Part shown: positions 35,812 to 47,310 of the stretch, piece by piece
How the letters are laid out: the number at the start of each line of letters is the position of its first letter
How positions within the stretch are numbered: the stretch's first letter is position 1
DNA from: Ooceraea biroi
Taxonomy: Eukaryota; Arthropoda; Insecta; Hymenoptera; Formicidae
Direction: 5' to 3'
DNA length: 64,000 bases
Assembly (NCBI RefSeq): GCF_003672135.1
Contig: NC_039511.1
Span: forward strand, 5,482,464-5,546,463
Translations under genes and position numbers: made by a program
The notes under the pieces: generated by a model
Database searches by the model: none
Told to the model about the DNA's origin: nothing
The model's input: the letters and a program-made list of their open reading frames with translations, nothing else

Positions 35812-37061
35812 TCATGTATAACGGGATATATTGGGAAACTGAGCGACGTAACTATATTTTCTTTCCGGTTCCTGAATCTCTATAGGACCGAAACTAATAG
35901 GCAGAACATTAATTACACTTGTGGTGAGTTCCACTGGCCTGAGCGAACCAAAGAAATCTGTCACCGGCACTTTATCCGGGTCTCTTCTAAACAAATCTCT
36001 TCTTACGCCCACTGTAGATAGACAGTAGTCCTTCGGACATACTTTCAACTGAAAGAATTCGCGGTTTTAGAGAAAAAAAAGAAACAAATCAGAAAGATTC
36101 TAACAAAAACTTCAAAAGGTTTAAGACTTACAAATTCGCCCAGCGTTTTAGTACTAGACGGTTCCACTTTTTCCAAGAAATTTAGTGCGTAATAAGTGTA
36201 CCGATCTATAATGTAGACGCCTATGGCTGGATCCACATGATGCTACAAGTTTGACGAATCAGTTAAAATGGATATTATATATCTCGACGCAAAATTGCAT
36301 GATTAGTAAACGATCTTTTACTTACGGACAGAGAATCTTCCCCTACTAGACTAGAAGCAACAGCTAGTATGTTCGGGGAGTAAAACTTCTCGTACATGGA
36401 GCTCGCTTGGCAGGTGTCAACCACGAACAAGATCTCGTGATACCTGCGCTTCTGCCACATCTGTTCCAACGCGTCTCCCAGCTCTTGACTGGTGATCTCC
36501 TCGGAATCTTGGAACTTTAAGAATCCATTACCGCCGTGCCCAGTCAGGTATATCAAGATGTTCGAGCCCTCATCGGTCAACAGTTTCTTCGACCTCGGCG
36601 TCTCCTGTGCCAGACGACCGGTCAGCAGCCTCACAAAGTTCTCCACAGTCACTTCGTAACCCCTGTAGTCAACCTCCACGTCGTCGCCGTAAACGTTGAT
36701 GTGCTGCTTGATGTTGTTGAAAACGGTGGCCGGCCTGGGATTCCTCGGATTGCACGCCATATCGTCGGCTATCATCAGGATGATCTGCGAGTCTGGTATT
36801 CCCAGGCGCTTGACGCTACGGTAAATCGACAGAACGTTCGCAACATGCCGGTAGTTGAACCAGAAGCGCGACGTGTCGACCAGAACCGCCCAATTGTTGG
36901 AGTGCTCCGTTTTCGCAAAGTTCTCCGGTACCTGCAAAATTCACGAGTGACAGGAAAGAAAAAAAAACGGATCTGTTGGAGCTATATGATACACATACCT
37001 CCCACGCGTGACACAAGACTGAGAGAGAAGCCAGCACCATGGCACAAACTGTTAAATGCAT
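35812..37061 (-). CDS. PIG-K: GPI-anchor transamidase catalytic subunit PIG-K (GPI8)
   Basis: Exons 36999-37061, 36326-36931, 36132-36242 and 35812-36048 join in phase to 338 aa. Residues 1-21 (MHLTVCAMVLASLSVLCHAWE) are a signal peptide. The C13-family caspase-like fold follows: NNWAVLVDTSRFWFNYRH, LMIADDMACNPRNP, catalytic His153 in LTGHGGNGF and catalytic Cys195 in FVVDTCQASSMYEKF. Exon 3 (DPAIGVYIIDRYTYYALNFL) and exon 4 (LKVCPKDYCLSTVG...VTDFFGS) match the family. The enzyme acts in the ER lumen with PIG-T, PIG-S, PIG-U and GPAA1, cleaving the C-terminal signal and attaching GPI. Unlike the human protein (395 aa) it ends without a hydrophobic C-terminal anchor. An in-frame upstream ATG at 37107-37109 would add 16 residues before the leader and is less likely. 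Confidence 0.94.
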
Positions 37062-37524
37062 TTTTGTAATGCACTTAAGAAATTTATCTGAAGTAAGGTT
37101 ACTTTTCAATTAGATAAATCACAAGGTGAGTGATCGATTGTCAATTGACACCGTCGCACCATCGTCTAGAGGACGTTGTAACCTCTCACGTGCACTTTGG
37201 GTACTTTAATTAACAACTTCTTCATCATTTCATACCGTTTTGAAAAACTACATTTAAATCTCCATTTAAAAAACTATAAAAGACCAAAGTGAATGTAGGA
37301 GCAAATGCAGGTAAATCGCGACATCTGCTACTCCTCTCGCAAACTATGCGGAAGTGTGCGGAAGTTTTGTTCCCTCGATTACGCCGATGTGGTTAGGTTA
37401 GGAGAGAAGAGGTTATTGTATCTCGTGTATTTTTTATATTTAATAGATTTGCACCGTGTTGCATAATTGTAGGACTCAATACAAATGTTATAGAACTGTA
37501 AAATACCGAATAATCATATTGAAT
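37062..37524. promoter_or_regulatory. shared divergent promoter of PIG-K and Fdx2
   Basis: Only 463 bp separate the two start codons, which point away from each other. No TATA box is obvious, as expected for housekeeping genes. The spacing implies a bidirectional promoter; exact initiation sites are not visible. Confidence 0.55.
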
Positions 37525-38513
37525 ATGACGTTTATATTGCGATCGTTAACACCCTATGTGAGGAGACACTGCGTGCCCATCGATTATTTACTTCGAGCGC
37601 CTAATCACAGGATTCATACATCAAAATGTAAGCACGCCGCTGCGTATTAATTTTGCGATTGATATTAAGTCTTGATAATTTATTTATTTTGCGTAATAAG
37701 CGACTAATGACAATTGAATGTGGCTATTGTCTCTTGTCCTTTTCGATAAAAACAGCAAGCAGAAATCTCAATTAAAAAAAAATAGAATTATACCGCAAAA
37801 GTTTTAAATATTCAAACAATTAACCGTAAAATTTAAATATTTTTACAGGTGTGTCCCATGGCGAGTACGAAATGCAGGACCCCAAGACAGAGGCTGATGT
37901 GTAGGTAAAACAAACATGTGCTTGCATCTCCTAGAATTTACTAGAAAAGTGGATAAATATTTTGATATCTTGTACAATAAAATTGCTGCACATTGAAACT
38001 TTGAAGTCAACGCATAGCGCTCCAGTGTCGATCAGCAGGAGTTACCTTATCGATCGTCTTTCCAGAGTCAACATTACTTTTATCGACAAAAAAGGCGAGA
38101 AGATTGCTGTAAAAGGGAAAGTGGGAGATAATGTACTCTATTTGGCCCATAGATATGGGATTGAAATGGAAGGAGCGTGCGAAGCCTCCCTAGCATGTAC
38201 GACCTGTCACGTGTACGTACATCATGATTACATGGACAAACTTCCAGTTTCTGAGGAGAAGGAGGAGGATCTCTTGGATCTAGCACCTTTCTTGAAGGAG
38301 AATTCTAGGCTAGGTAAAGCGATATTCTCCTCAATGTTGATCTTCATCCGCCGTGTCATGGCATCTTGATGCACATAATTTAATGTATGCAAACAAATTC
38401 CCTTTTCAGGTTGCCAAATAATTTTGACGAAAGAATTAGATGGCATAGTGCTAGAATTACCAAAGGCAACTAGAAATTTCTATGTGGATGGACATACTCC
38501 AACTGCGCACTAG
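37525..38513 (+). CDS. Fdx2: mitochondrial [2Fe-2S] ferredoxin, Fdx2 type
   Basis: Four exons (37525-37627, 37849-37900, 38066-38313, 38410-38513) join in phase to 168 aa. A basic N-terminus (MTFILRSLTPYVRRHC) is a mitochondrial targeting peptide. The ferredoxin fold begins at VNITFIDKKGEKIAVKG, and cluster ligands C90, C96, C99 and C136 lie in GACEASLACTTCHVYV and LGCQI. The end RNFYVDGHTPTAH is the Fdx2-type tail, distinct from steroidogenic Fdx1. Fdx2 passes electrons from ferredoxin reductase to the iron-sulphur cluster assembly machinery in the matrix. The exon 2 donor is unusual: it must be the GT before TAGGTAAAA, because using the stronger-looking GTAAAA four bases later would keep a TAG in frame. 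Confidence 0.93.
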
Positions 38514-41500
38514 AATATTCTCCTTTTCCTTTATCGAAATTAGCTGAAAATGTAAATATTTATAATTGACAATATTTTTTGTACGTCTTATAATAAATAC
38601 TGTTACATCGGCAATGCCGCCATTGTACGATATATCTCCTTACTCTATTTTGTTATTGTAAAATAGATGAGCATGAAGAACCTAAAAATAAAGAATGCAG
38701 TTTATTTATATGTAACGTTCCTTTATAATACAATATATTTATTTCTCATACACATTTGGGTTATGGTACATATGTTCTCCTTTTTTTTTAAATTACAATC
38801 ACACAAGAATTAAACACATTTATGATATAATGGGTTTGCGAATTAAAAACCTGATTCCTTAAATTTGCGGTATTTGCATGATTAGTGGAAAATATCCAGT
38901 TAGTTTTTTTTCCCCCCCCAAGTCTGTGCTGCCACAAATATTAAAAATGTTATATTCCAGACAGGCACCGTAAACATCTCGGTTCGAGAACTTTCAAACT
39001 TATTTTTCGGTTACTCATGAATGCAAGCTTGTTGCTTAATATGCACACAGGATATCCCGGGAGAAGTAACTTTTCAGCTTAATTGTTTAAAAAATTTTTT
39101 TTAATTTCGATAATAAAGATAGGTTTGTTTAACAACAATTTAGTAACTTAAATATTGTTGATGCTTCGATTGTGTGAGGATATCACGATCCTTTTCTCGA
39201 AATTCAATATCAGGAGCTTTGTTATTACCCCTCGACAAAAAAGGAACGGGATATCTTGCATTTGCATGGATTTGCATTCCTAATTATACTTTTTCTACTT
39301 GTTTCCTTTCACACATGCGCACACGTAAATAACATACACACAAAATATCGTTTGCTCCTTTTCTACATTTTCTCCTCACCATCACTCTTTTTCATTTTTT
39401 TTCTCCTTCTCTCCTCACTTGTCATCTTGTTCTTCTTTTTCTATTCCTCTTTCGGCTCTCTCTTTTCTCTTGCTAACACCATTATCTTTCCTTCTTCTTT
39501 CACTTTCTCTACACGGCAGCTTCTTCTTTTCACACTTATGTACTCCCATTCATCTTTTGGCCATCGTTATCGACTAACATCATCAATACTATCATACAGA
39601 CTTTGTTATTTATATTTCTATCTTATTATAAATTATTCTAATCTTTTTACAGACACGTTGTAGACTTTTCGGTTCAATTATGCGTATCACATTTGCTTCG
39701 TTATTAAAGCAATTTAAATAAAAGTTCGTACGTTCTCACCTATATCTACGCGTTACACCTGTGGGAATTATCACACGTGCAATTTCTTTTCATTTGGTAT
39801 GCCTCTTCACAACACACTTGTCGAGAAATTAGCTTTGTACTTACATATAAAAAAATATTTTCTACCATTAATTAAATATTATACAGGTCATTCCTACATT
39901 ACAAATGTATCAGCTCAATGCTTAAAATTAGCGATGATACGTGCACAATTCATACAAAAATTAAGTATTATTTTTATGGCAGTAAACAATCTGTGATATC
40001 TACAATATTAACAAAGTTTCCTGTTGTAATATTCGAAGAAGAGCACACTTATAATACGAGATTGTTTATGCAATGAAACTTCTGAAATTTTTCGCAAAGA
40101 TGAGATTCGGGGAATAAATATTTACGTTAAGATTACGTATGTAAAATATTAAAAAAAGAAAACGTTTGCTGTTACTCTCTTTTAATAGCTTTCGAAGAAT
40201 TAGCTTGCGTCATTTTTACGTATGACGTCTATATACTGGGTGTTACTAAAATTCTTGGCTAAATCTCGTAGATGTACTTTTTGATGAACACGCCTGCAAA
40301 TGTACAAATGTCTCTTCCAGTCAAGGCATTTTAATAACACTTCGTATATATCTATAATGTAAAGCACGATGTAGATACGTTAGTCCATTATATAAATAAA
40401 TCTCTTTAACGTTAAACACATGTCAGTAAAAAGTAAAGGCAAATATCATGAGAATGAACTTCCATGTAACGATACTTTATGAAATTCCAAATAACCGTTC
40501 ATCACCGGTATCGATATTTACAAGGTTTCAATATTGTTAACTAGTATGTAAACATAGCACGTAAAAATAAAAATATTACACTACTCTGGTATATAACTTA
40601 TAACCGCATACAAGTAAAAAGCGAATATGAAAATAAAAAAAAAAAAAGAGTCATAATATTTATCTTAAAACAGAAAGATGATATTTAGGATCATTTTATG
40701 ACGTAACTAAATGCCAGATATGAAATACGCTAAAATTCATATTAATATGTATCATTTATACTGCGTGTATACTGTATGTTGTACATACGTTAATATCTTA
40801 ATTGAAAAGTTCACTTCCAAACCGTTTCAGATATTTTGTAAGAAATAAATAATTTAAAAAATAAACTTGCACAAGACAGTTTGGAAATAAGCTTTCCAAT
40901 TTTGAGTGAAGAAAATATCCTCTTACAATTTTTTTCGAAATTTCAGGTAAATAAGAATAGAAAATAATTAACTGATTTGTGATATTTAGAAATGCTTAAT
41001 TTAACAAAGACCTCGATTCAATTTTCCGCACAGTCTCAATATAAATAAATATTGTCTACATATGTTTATTGTGGATTAGTTTGGTAGACGAGTAAAATAA
41101 TTTGATTCTCTCTAGATCAACGATAAAAATTTTTATATTATGGAACATAGGAGTTCACAAATATAAAAAAATAATATTGAGATTGATATTGATATAATTA
41201 GATATTGGTATTAGATACTGTCACATGTATAATAACCTATAAATTAATAAAAATCTATAAACTCATTAAAGAAGAGAATTAAGTGGACTAGAAAAACGTA
41301 AATTGTAATAAAGCAATTATCTAACTAATTAATAATTGAGAAGTCCATTTTTATCTCATCTGTCATGTATCTTTTTAATAAAGTGAAATTGATCAAACTG
41401 TAATTTTAGAAAAAAATGAAGCATCTTAAGAATTTTGCCAAATGAACATGCTACATCAATTTTATATATGTCACAACTCACAAAATAGTGAAAATAACAA

Positions 41501-42660
41501 AATATGTATTTTTTAATTTGTAATTTAAACGTAGTGAGATTCTCTGATGAATTCGGAGTAGGGTTTTATTTAACAAAAATGCAGAGTACGCTAAAACGTA
41601 ATGTGATTTGTATGATCTTTCGTATAACAGGTATAAGTATAAATATAAATAAATATAAATATTTATATTTATATATCCATACATTGTAAATACAAGATTC
41701 AATAAACCTTATCAGATCTCTGTCAAGATTCTGCCAAGATTATTGAACACGAAAGATATTATAGCACTTGGTTTTCAATTTTGCCAGAAAATTTCTGCTG
41801 ATCAAATTCGTAACGAACGATTAGTGCGATATCTAGTTTCAAGAAATCATTTTGTTATCTGGGGAAAAAAAGACGGAAAATCCATGGAACGATAATAAAA
41901 TTAACTTATTAAGTCAATTTATCAGCTGTAATAAAATTAACTTAGGAAATTAATTTCTCGCGCGTTTACCATTTTCCAATTTCATAGCACAATACGGGGA
42001 ATGAAGATGGACGAACGAAAACTCTGTCGCTGATGCGGCTGATGATTTAAATAGTCGCGCGTGCGCGACCGAATCAGATCTAACAATGAGGATATATCCT
42101 CTTACAGATAATCCCAGCAGAAGTTACCTTATCCGTTTTCTCTCTCTCTCTCTCCGTTAGTCGTCACTAGGCGGAAATCACTCTGTCAGACTGAGAGAGA
42201 ACGGAAGCATCTCTTTCTCGTGTCGACTCACAGAAGCTACACTCTCACAATGTGCACCGCCACGCGTGTATCACAAGTAATCGGTCCGAGTCCACTCGCT
42301 GCTCGCCACCAGATCGATCGTTCGGATTGTAAATACTATTTGACTTCCACCCCCGTTTAATGTACAGAGAAGACTAATTATGCGGCTCGCTAATAAGGTA
42401 ATACAAAATGTACGGAATATGCATCGTGCCTCTACGCATTTCGCGACACCTTGTGCTAGAATCGAGTTCTCCTCCGGCCCTCAGAGATGACGCTGATGGA
42501 TAAGTGCATGTACCGGAAGCTGTCTACCCCTTTGATACCTCTGGCAGCGACCCATACTCAGATCGTGACACTCGTACACATTGGCGACCGCGTTGCGGGG
42601 CGCCGAGAAATCGTCTAATCCAATCGAGTACGGAGCAGAGGCACCAAAGGGTTCCTCTAG
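38514..42660. other. Fdx2 3' end and probable long Spred 3' UTR
   Basis: AT-rich DNA. The left end holds the Fdx2 poly(A) signal. The rest lies downstream of the Spred stop on the minus strand and probably includes its 3' UTR, with several minus-strand AATAAA motifs. A long pyrimidine-rich run (39280-39540 on the plus strand, purine-rich in Spred orientation) creates a spurious 135-codon ORF. No other gene is seen. Confidence 0.5.
38592..38597 (+). terminator. poly(A) signal AATAAA of Fdx2
   Basis: AATAAA lies 79 nt after the TAG stop, the nearest and best-placed signal. Confidence 0.6.
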
Positions 42661-45600
42661 TTATTCCATGGGATGGTGACGTCCGCCGCATATCCCACAG
42701 GACATCCCGCACCAGTGTACAGCCTTCAGCGGAGGATAGATCCACAGGCAGGGAACGATCAGCGACAGCAGAGCCAAACCGAACCACCTGCGCCCGCATC
42801 CCTCCTCCGTACTACAACTGCGGAATTTTCAATTGGTAAGTTGAATTTTAATGCGATCCCTTGATGAAGGAAAGAAGCTATTCGGAGAACTCACCTACAA
42901 GGGTTTTGTGCAAAATCACCTTCGGCGTCGCTCATGCAGTGATACAACATACATTGGGCACACGATAAACAGGAGACCGTCGCGATCCCGCGCCTGATCG
43001 GGTCCGGGGCGTACTCGCAGGAGCCCTTAGGATTATGCTGCTCGGAGTAGAGCTCCTGACAGTGCTTGCAGCGCAGGTGCACGTTGCGCTTGCCGGTGTT
43101 TTTCGAGGGCTGCGATATTATGATATCCGGCTTCTTCAGGGAGCTGCCACTGTTGGAGGTGTTGTGCCCGTCCAATCGTTCGCTCTTCTGATCGTCGATG
43201 ATTGGATACAGATATTCATGATTAAGCGTCGTGAGCTGCACGTAGGGGTAATTGTCCGATCCGATATCCGCGGCGGATGTCAGGGAGTATTGCGTCGGCG
43301 GGCTTTTAACGGGGGAGCCGCCGATGTAGTGGATAGATCGGTGCGGATCGGTAAGCTCCGTATACTGAGAGTAATTCGGTACTCGAACTATCCCGTGAGG
43401 CGTGTCTGAAGACGGACGTAGCTCGGGTGGTTCCAACGGCAAATTCAACGTCTGCAAAATAAATGCAAAATGATTTTTTCGAGATCAGAATTGCCTCCAG
43501 CTTCCGGTTTGTCGCGAGTTTCTCCTGTGATTACTATAAGGTTCCTTACCATAAAAACATCCTCGTCGCCGGTATCTGAAGTATTGGCGGTTGTCAAGTC
43601 GGACAGACCTGTTACAAAGTTTCAAAGTACGAGCCGAGTGAGAAGACATAAGTAGCAGGACGACGAAACGGGTTTAAAACTACTATGAGGCTTACCATTT
43701 GCATAATCCGTAACAAGTCGCAGCAAAATGTGACGAATAAATGTGCGTGAATAAATTAATAGGATATTTGGAGTCAATCTTATGTTTATCATAGAGCGAA
43801 TACAATTTTTATGACGTATAAAAATGTGGCAATACGCTGATACGTTTGTATATATTTTAGTTAAGGCTTGTGCTTTAAAACGGAAGAAACAAAGTTCCAA
43901 ACGAAACAAGAAAATATAATTGCAAATTAAATCATTGACGCTATATAATAGTCCGAAAATCTAGCATCATAAATGTAAGATCATAGTCTAAACAATTATT
44001 AATTTATTAAAATTGGTTTTAGTATAAAAAAAAATGTGAAAATACCTTCTAATAATTCCTCGACTGCCGTTCGAACACCTTTGTCGAATGCTCTTGCATC
44101 GGCAGCCGTTTGAAATGTTAAGCCAAACTTCTTCTCCCCCGTTCGCCAGTGATGGAAGGTTGGCATTACTTTATTATATTCGAAATCCTTTTTAATTGTA
44201 CAACTGAGAACAATCTGCAATGAAAGCATTTAACGTTGCATAAATTATAAACATACATACTGTAAACTATTATAATTATATTAAATGCACAATGTTGAAA
44301 TATTTTGTTGAGATAAGTTGTAGCAAAGCATTAGCAAGGCCCGTGAAACCTACCGACTGATCCGTAATGCGTTTGCCGTATATAAGGTACTCGTATTTCC
44401 TTTTATTCGCGCCAGGTGGGGAGATACTAGAGGATCCATGGTTTTGAGGAGCAACAGCTGTAGAATGCGCAGAGATACCAGTTCCATTGGCATTGTTTGT
44501 CTGATGTATTCCCGATGAGGTAACTCTGCGCCTGACTGAGACATTTGCCAAGCCGCCGCCGCTCAAAGGAACCCAACCACCCGAACTGTCATCTCTCGTC
44601 ATTACCTGAGCGCGGACTCTCACCAGATTGCTACAACAACAACTACAAACAATATAAAAATTGTTATTATATTACGTAGAAAGTGTCGATCACACAATGA
44701 TTGACGTTAACTAATTAATTTGGGACAATCAATTTTTAATGCATGTTTACATGGAAGATATATTTTATATTTTACTTTGGAGGCTTTGGAGGCATGTATG
44801 AATAAATTGATAAAAAAGTTTGATGTACAAGCATCAGCATCACATGCGTCTACATTAGATATTTTTTCAGATGATTTTCGTGTTTTTGCATCGCAGACCG
44901 TCCAATTTTTAGTAGTTTCTATAAAAAATATCAAACGACGGATAAACGAATTTAAACTTTCATTGAAAATTATGACTGCCGTGTTCTGCGCGAACGTGCG
45001 AGCGCGTCCATTTAGCTAGATGTTACACACGCTGACATCGATTCAATGAATGAACGAGCATCCATACATGAACACTGGATGACGAACACACTATTAGAGG
45101 ATTGGGCGAGGAGAGGGAAGGAATGGTGCATGTACAGGCACACCAGGGAGGCAGAGAAAGAGGCACAAGAGAGGGAGGGGAAAGAAAGAGAGAAAATTGA
45201 CAATGGGACAAATAGAAGAAAGGAGTGGAAACGGCGAGCGTTGTACCACTGAATAAAATCGTAAATGCGTCCGCGAGTTTTTCGGCTCATTTCCAGGCGC
45301 AGCGAAGAAAGCTCGTTAAGAAACTTGTTCGCGTTGTTGCAATTATGCAAGCTAGATCCACGAAAGGCAGAACGTGAAAAGAGAGAGCGAGAGAGAGAAG
45401 GAGGGAACTGAGAGATGAATTCACGACGGGGAGAAGGAGGGGGAACAAAGTCATGTAGATCAGATAAAAGCGCGGCCGAATAACGCGTATTCGACGCAAC
45501 TGGCAGATACGTAGGCGCGACGACAACAATAACGCAATGACAAGAACGAGAGACGTCACGGGTGTATTCCGCGAGAATGGAACGGTCTCGAGAAAAGGGA

Positions 45601-45664
45601 TGCGGCGCGAGAATGAAAAGCAGCTCGCCCACACATATACTTACTCGTCCGACGCCTCTGTCAT
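42661..45664 (-). CDS. Spred: Spred (Sprouty-related EVH1 protein), Ras/ERK inhibitor
   Basis: Six exons (45645-45664, 44354-44630, 44046-44214, 43550-43608, 42895-43451, 42661-42817) join in phase to 412 aa. The 20-nt first exon gives MTEASD and splices into NLVRVRAQVMTRDDSSGGW, the start of the EVH1 domain. That domain continues through KRKYEYLIYGKRITDQS, MPTFHHWRTGEKKFGLTF and TAADARAFDKGVRTAVEELLEG. A Ser/Pro-rich middle follows. The C-terminal cysteine-rich Sprouty domain (CKHCQELYSEQHNPKGSCEY, CLSCAQCMLYHCMSDAEGDF, then RRWFGLALLSLIVPCLWIYP and CGICGGRH) targets membranes. Spred recruits neurofibromin to the membrane and lowers Ras-MAPK signalling. EVH1 here contains an insertion of about 35 Ser/Asn/Gly-rich residues. 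A head-to-head SNX24-like gene lies 1.6 kb upstream. Confidence 0.93.
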
Positions 45665-45811
45665 GATTCGAGGTATCAAAGCCTTCACTCGAAGCCCACT
45701 CTCTCCCACACTTCACCATTTTCGTCGCACCGAAAAGACATTCGATCACGCGATTCTACCTGCGGAGCTTTTTTAGACCAGCACCGATACCGACACAGGA
45801 AGCGCCCCAGT

Positions 45812-45888
45812 TCTCCTCCTCCTCCACCACCACCGTCGCCGCCGCCGTCGCCGCCACCGCCGCCACCACCACCACCTCCTCTTTCTCC
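45812..45888. repeat. CCN trinucleotide microsatellite upstream of Spred
   Basis: Runs of TCCTCCTCC, CCACCACCG and GCCGCCGTC in non-coding DNA about 150-220 bp upstream of the Spred ATG. On the minus strand they form a spurious poly-Gly ORF. Confidence 0.8.
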
Positions 45889-46616
45889 ACCTTCCGTCAC
45901 TTTGCACTCCGCGTGCACTACATCCCCGCACGGCCGCACCGACGACACCGCGCAACACGCAGAGCTCGCCAGGACCGCGCTGGTCCACCACGCCTGCTCG
46001 GCTATCAGGCCTCTCCGCGAGCCGTCGTCTCGGTCGTCCTGGTCTCACTTGGGTATCACTCCGATCGTGCCTCGCCTCCTCGCCTGGCGGCCGTACCCTC
46101 CGATCAACCTTCCACCGCGACTGCCACGGTGCACTTGACGCTGCACGCTCGCGAGAAAGTGCTCGAGCACCGTAACCACGAACGCGAGCTGGCCGCGATC
46201 GGAAGAACGCGACTGAGAACGCGACAGTCCCCGACGGACCCCGCGCGCCGTCCACCGAGACCGCAAAACCGCGTCCGCGGAACCACTTATCGACTACCTC
46301 ACGATCAAGTCGCGCCGGTTATTCTGCGCAACAGGATTCATTCATCGATACCGCACACACAGTCCTCGCGTAATGAAGCGCGCCGCGCGCGCACTCCTGC
46401 GACGGCGCTGGGTAACTGGTGGACGCGGCGCGGTCGGTAAATTAATCGCGGCGATTCACGTCAGTCAACGCGCTCCGCAAGTTTCTGATCTCACCTTTCG
46501 AGAATCGCTCTAGCAGCGCCGTTCGAATCGCGATTTGTGGCACGCGTTTTGCTGCGCGTATGACCGTCCGATTGGAAAGTTCTTACGAAAAGTAAGGGAT
46601 GATCTTTCACGTGTTG

Positions 46617-46989
46617 TTAAGGTGATCCTGGAGTTGCTAGTGAACTATTTTTTCACTATAGCGATGGTAATTGCAGTTTCGAAAATTCTCTTTATTGCTT
46701 GTGCAGAATAAAAAATCCTTTTCCACAAATGAAGTATAGATAGAAAGAAAGTCCGCTCTACAGGACTTTATATTCAAAATGGAACAAAGTTAGAAACGAC
46801 AAATGCAAGTTTTTAACTTTTTTCCATTTTGAATATAAAGTCCTGTAGAGCGGACTTTCTTTCTATCTATACTTCATTTGTGGAAAAGGATTTTTTATTC
46901 TGCACAAGCAATAAAGAGAATTTTCGAAACTGCAATTACCATCGCTATAGTGAGAAAATAGTTCATTAGCAGCTCCAGCATCCCCTTAA
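46617..46989. mobile_element. foldback MITE, copy 2, TTAA-flanked
   Basis: This matches the element at 17751-18119 over its full length, with the same loop and orientation and a few differences (for example GGTGATCCTGG at the left end for GGGGATGCTGG, and one extra TTTC in the right arm). The right end CTCCAGCATCCCCTTAA is the exact inverse complement of the copy-1 left end. TTAA occurs at both borders. It lies between Spred and the SNX24-like gene. Confidence 0.88.
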
Positions 46990-47310
46990 AAAAATTACAG
47001 GGAGAGAACGCCCTCGCGTTCAGCCGCGAGATTCAGCGAGATTTAAAGTCCGCGCGTAAAAACTTCGGACGTTCCTGAGTAGGAGAAGCCGACGCGCGAT
47101 GGCGACACCGATCACAGAGCCGTACGTGCGCAGTTATGAATGTCTCTCGTTGACAGCGTCATAAATCACGCTCCTCGTACGTTCTACGTTCTGTTACTAT
47201 CACGCCCGTGTTTGGCATCGTATTTTTGAATACCGTGAATTGATTTATCTCGTATCTTTGGCAAGTATCTCTAGCGGTATCTAGTGCTTACGCGAGCTGC
47301 TAGCGATGCA

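Larger units (their letters stand above)
45665..47310. promoter_or_regulatory. shared upstream region of Spred and SNX24-like gene
   Basis: A 1.65-kb divergent intergenic stretch. The left 0.75 kb is CpG-rich with a CCN microsatellite; the right part holds MITE copy 2 (46617-46989), ending about 320 bp before the SNX24 start codon. Long ORFs here come from GC-rich simple sequence. A promoter role is inferred from position. Confidence 0.5.

Noticed and set aside
39256..39663. 135-codon ORF rich in Phe/Leu/Ser that looks like a membrane protein
   Set aside because: It is the translation of a long pyrimidine-rich tract, probably the Spred 3' UTR read antisense.
45685..46440. Gly-rich and Arg-rich ORFs upstream of Spred
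   Set aside because: They come from a CCN microsatellite and CpG-rich promoter DNA; phase and sequence do not fit the Spred start, which is explained by the 20-nt exon at 45645-45664.
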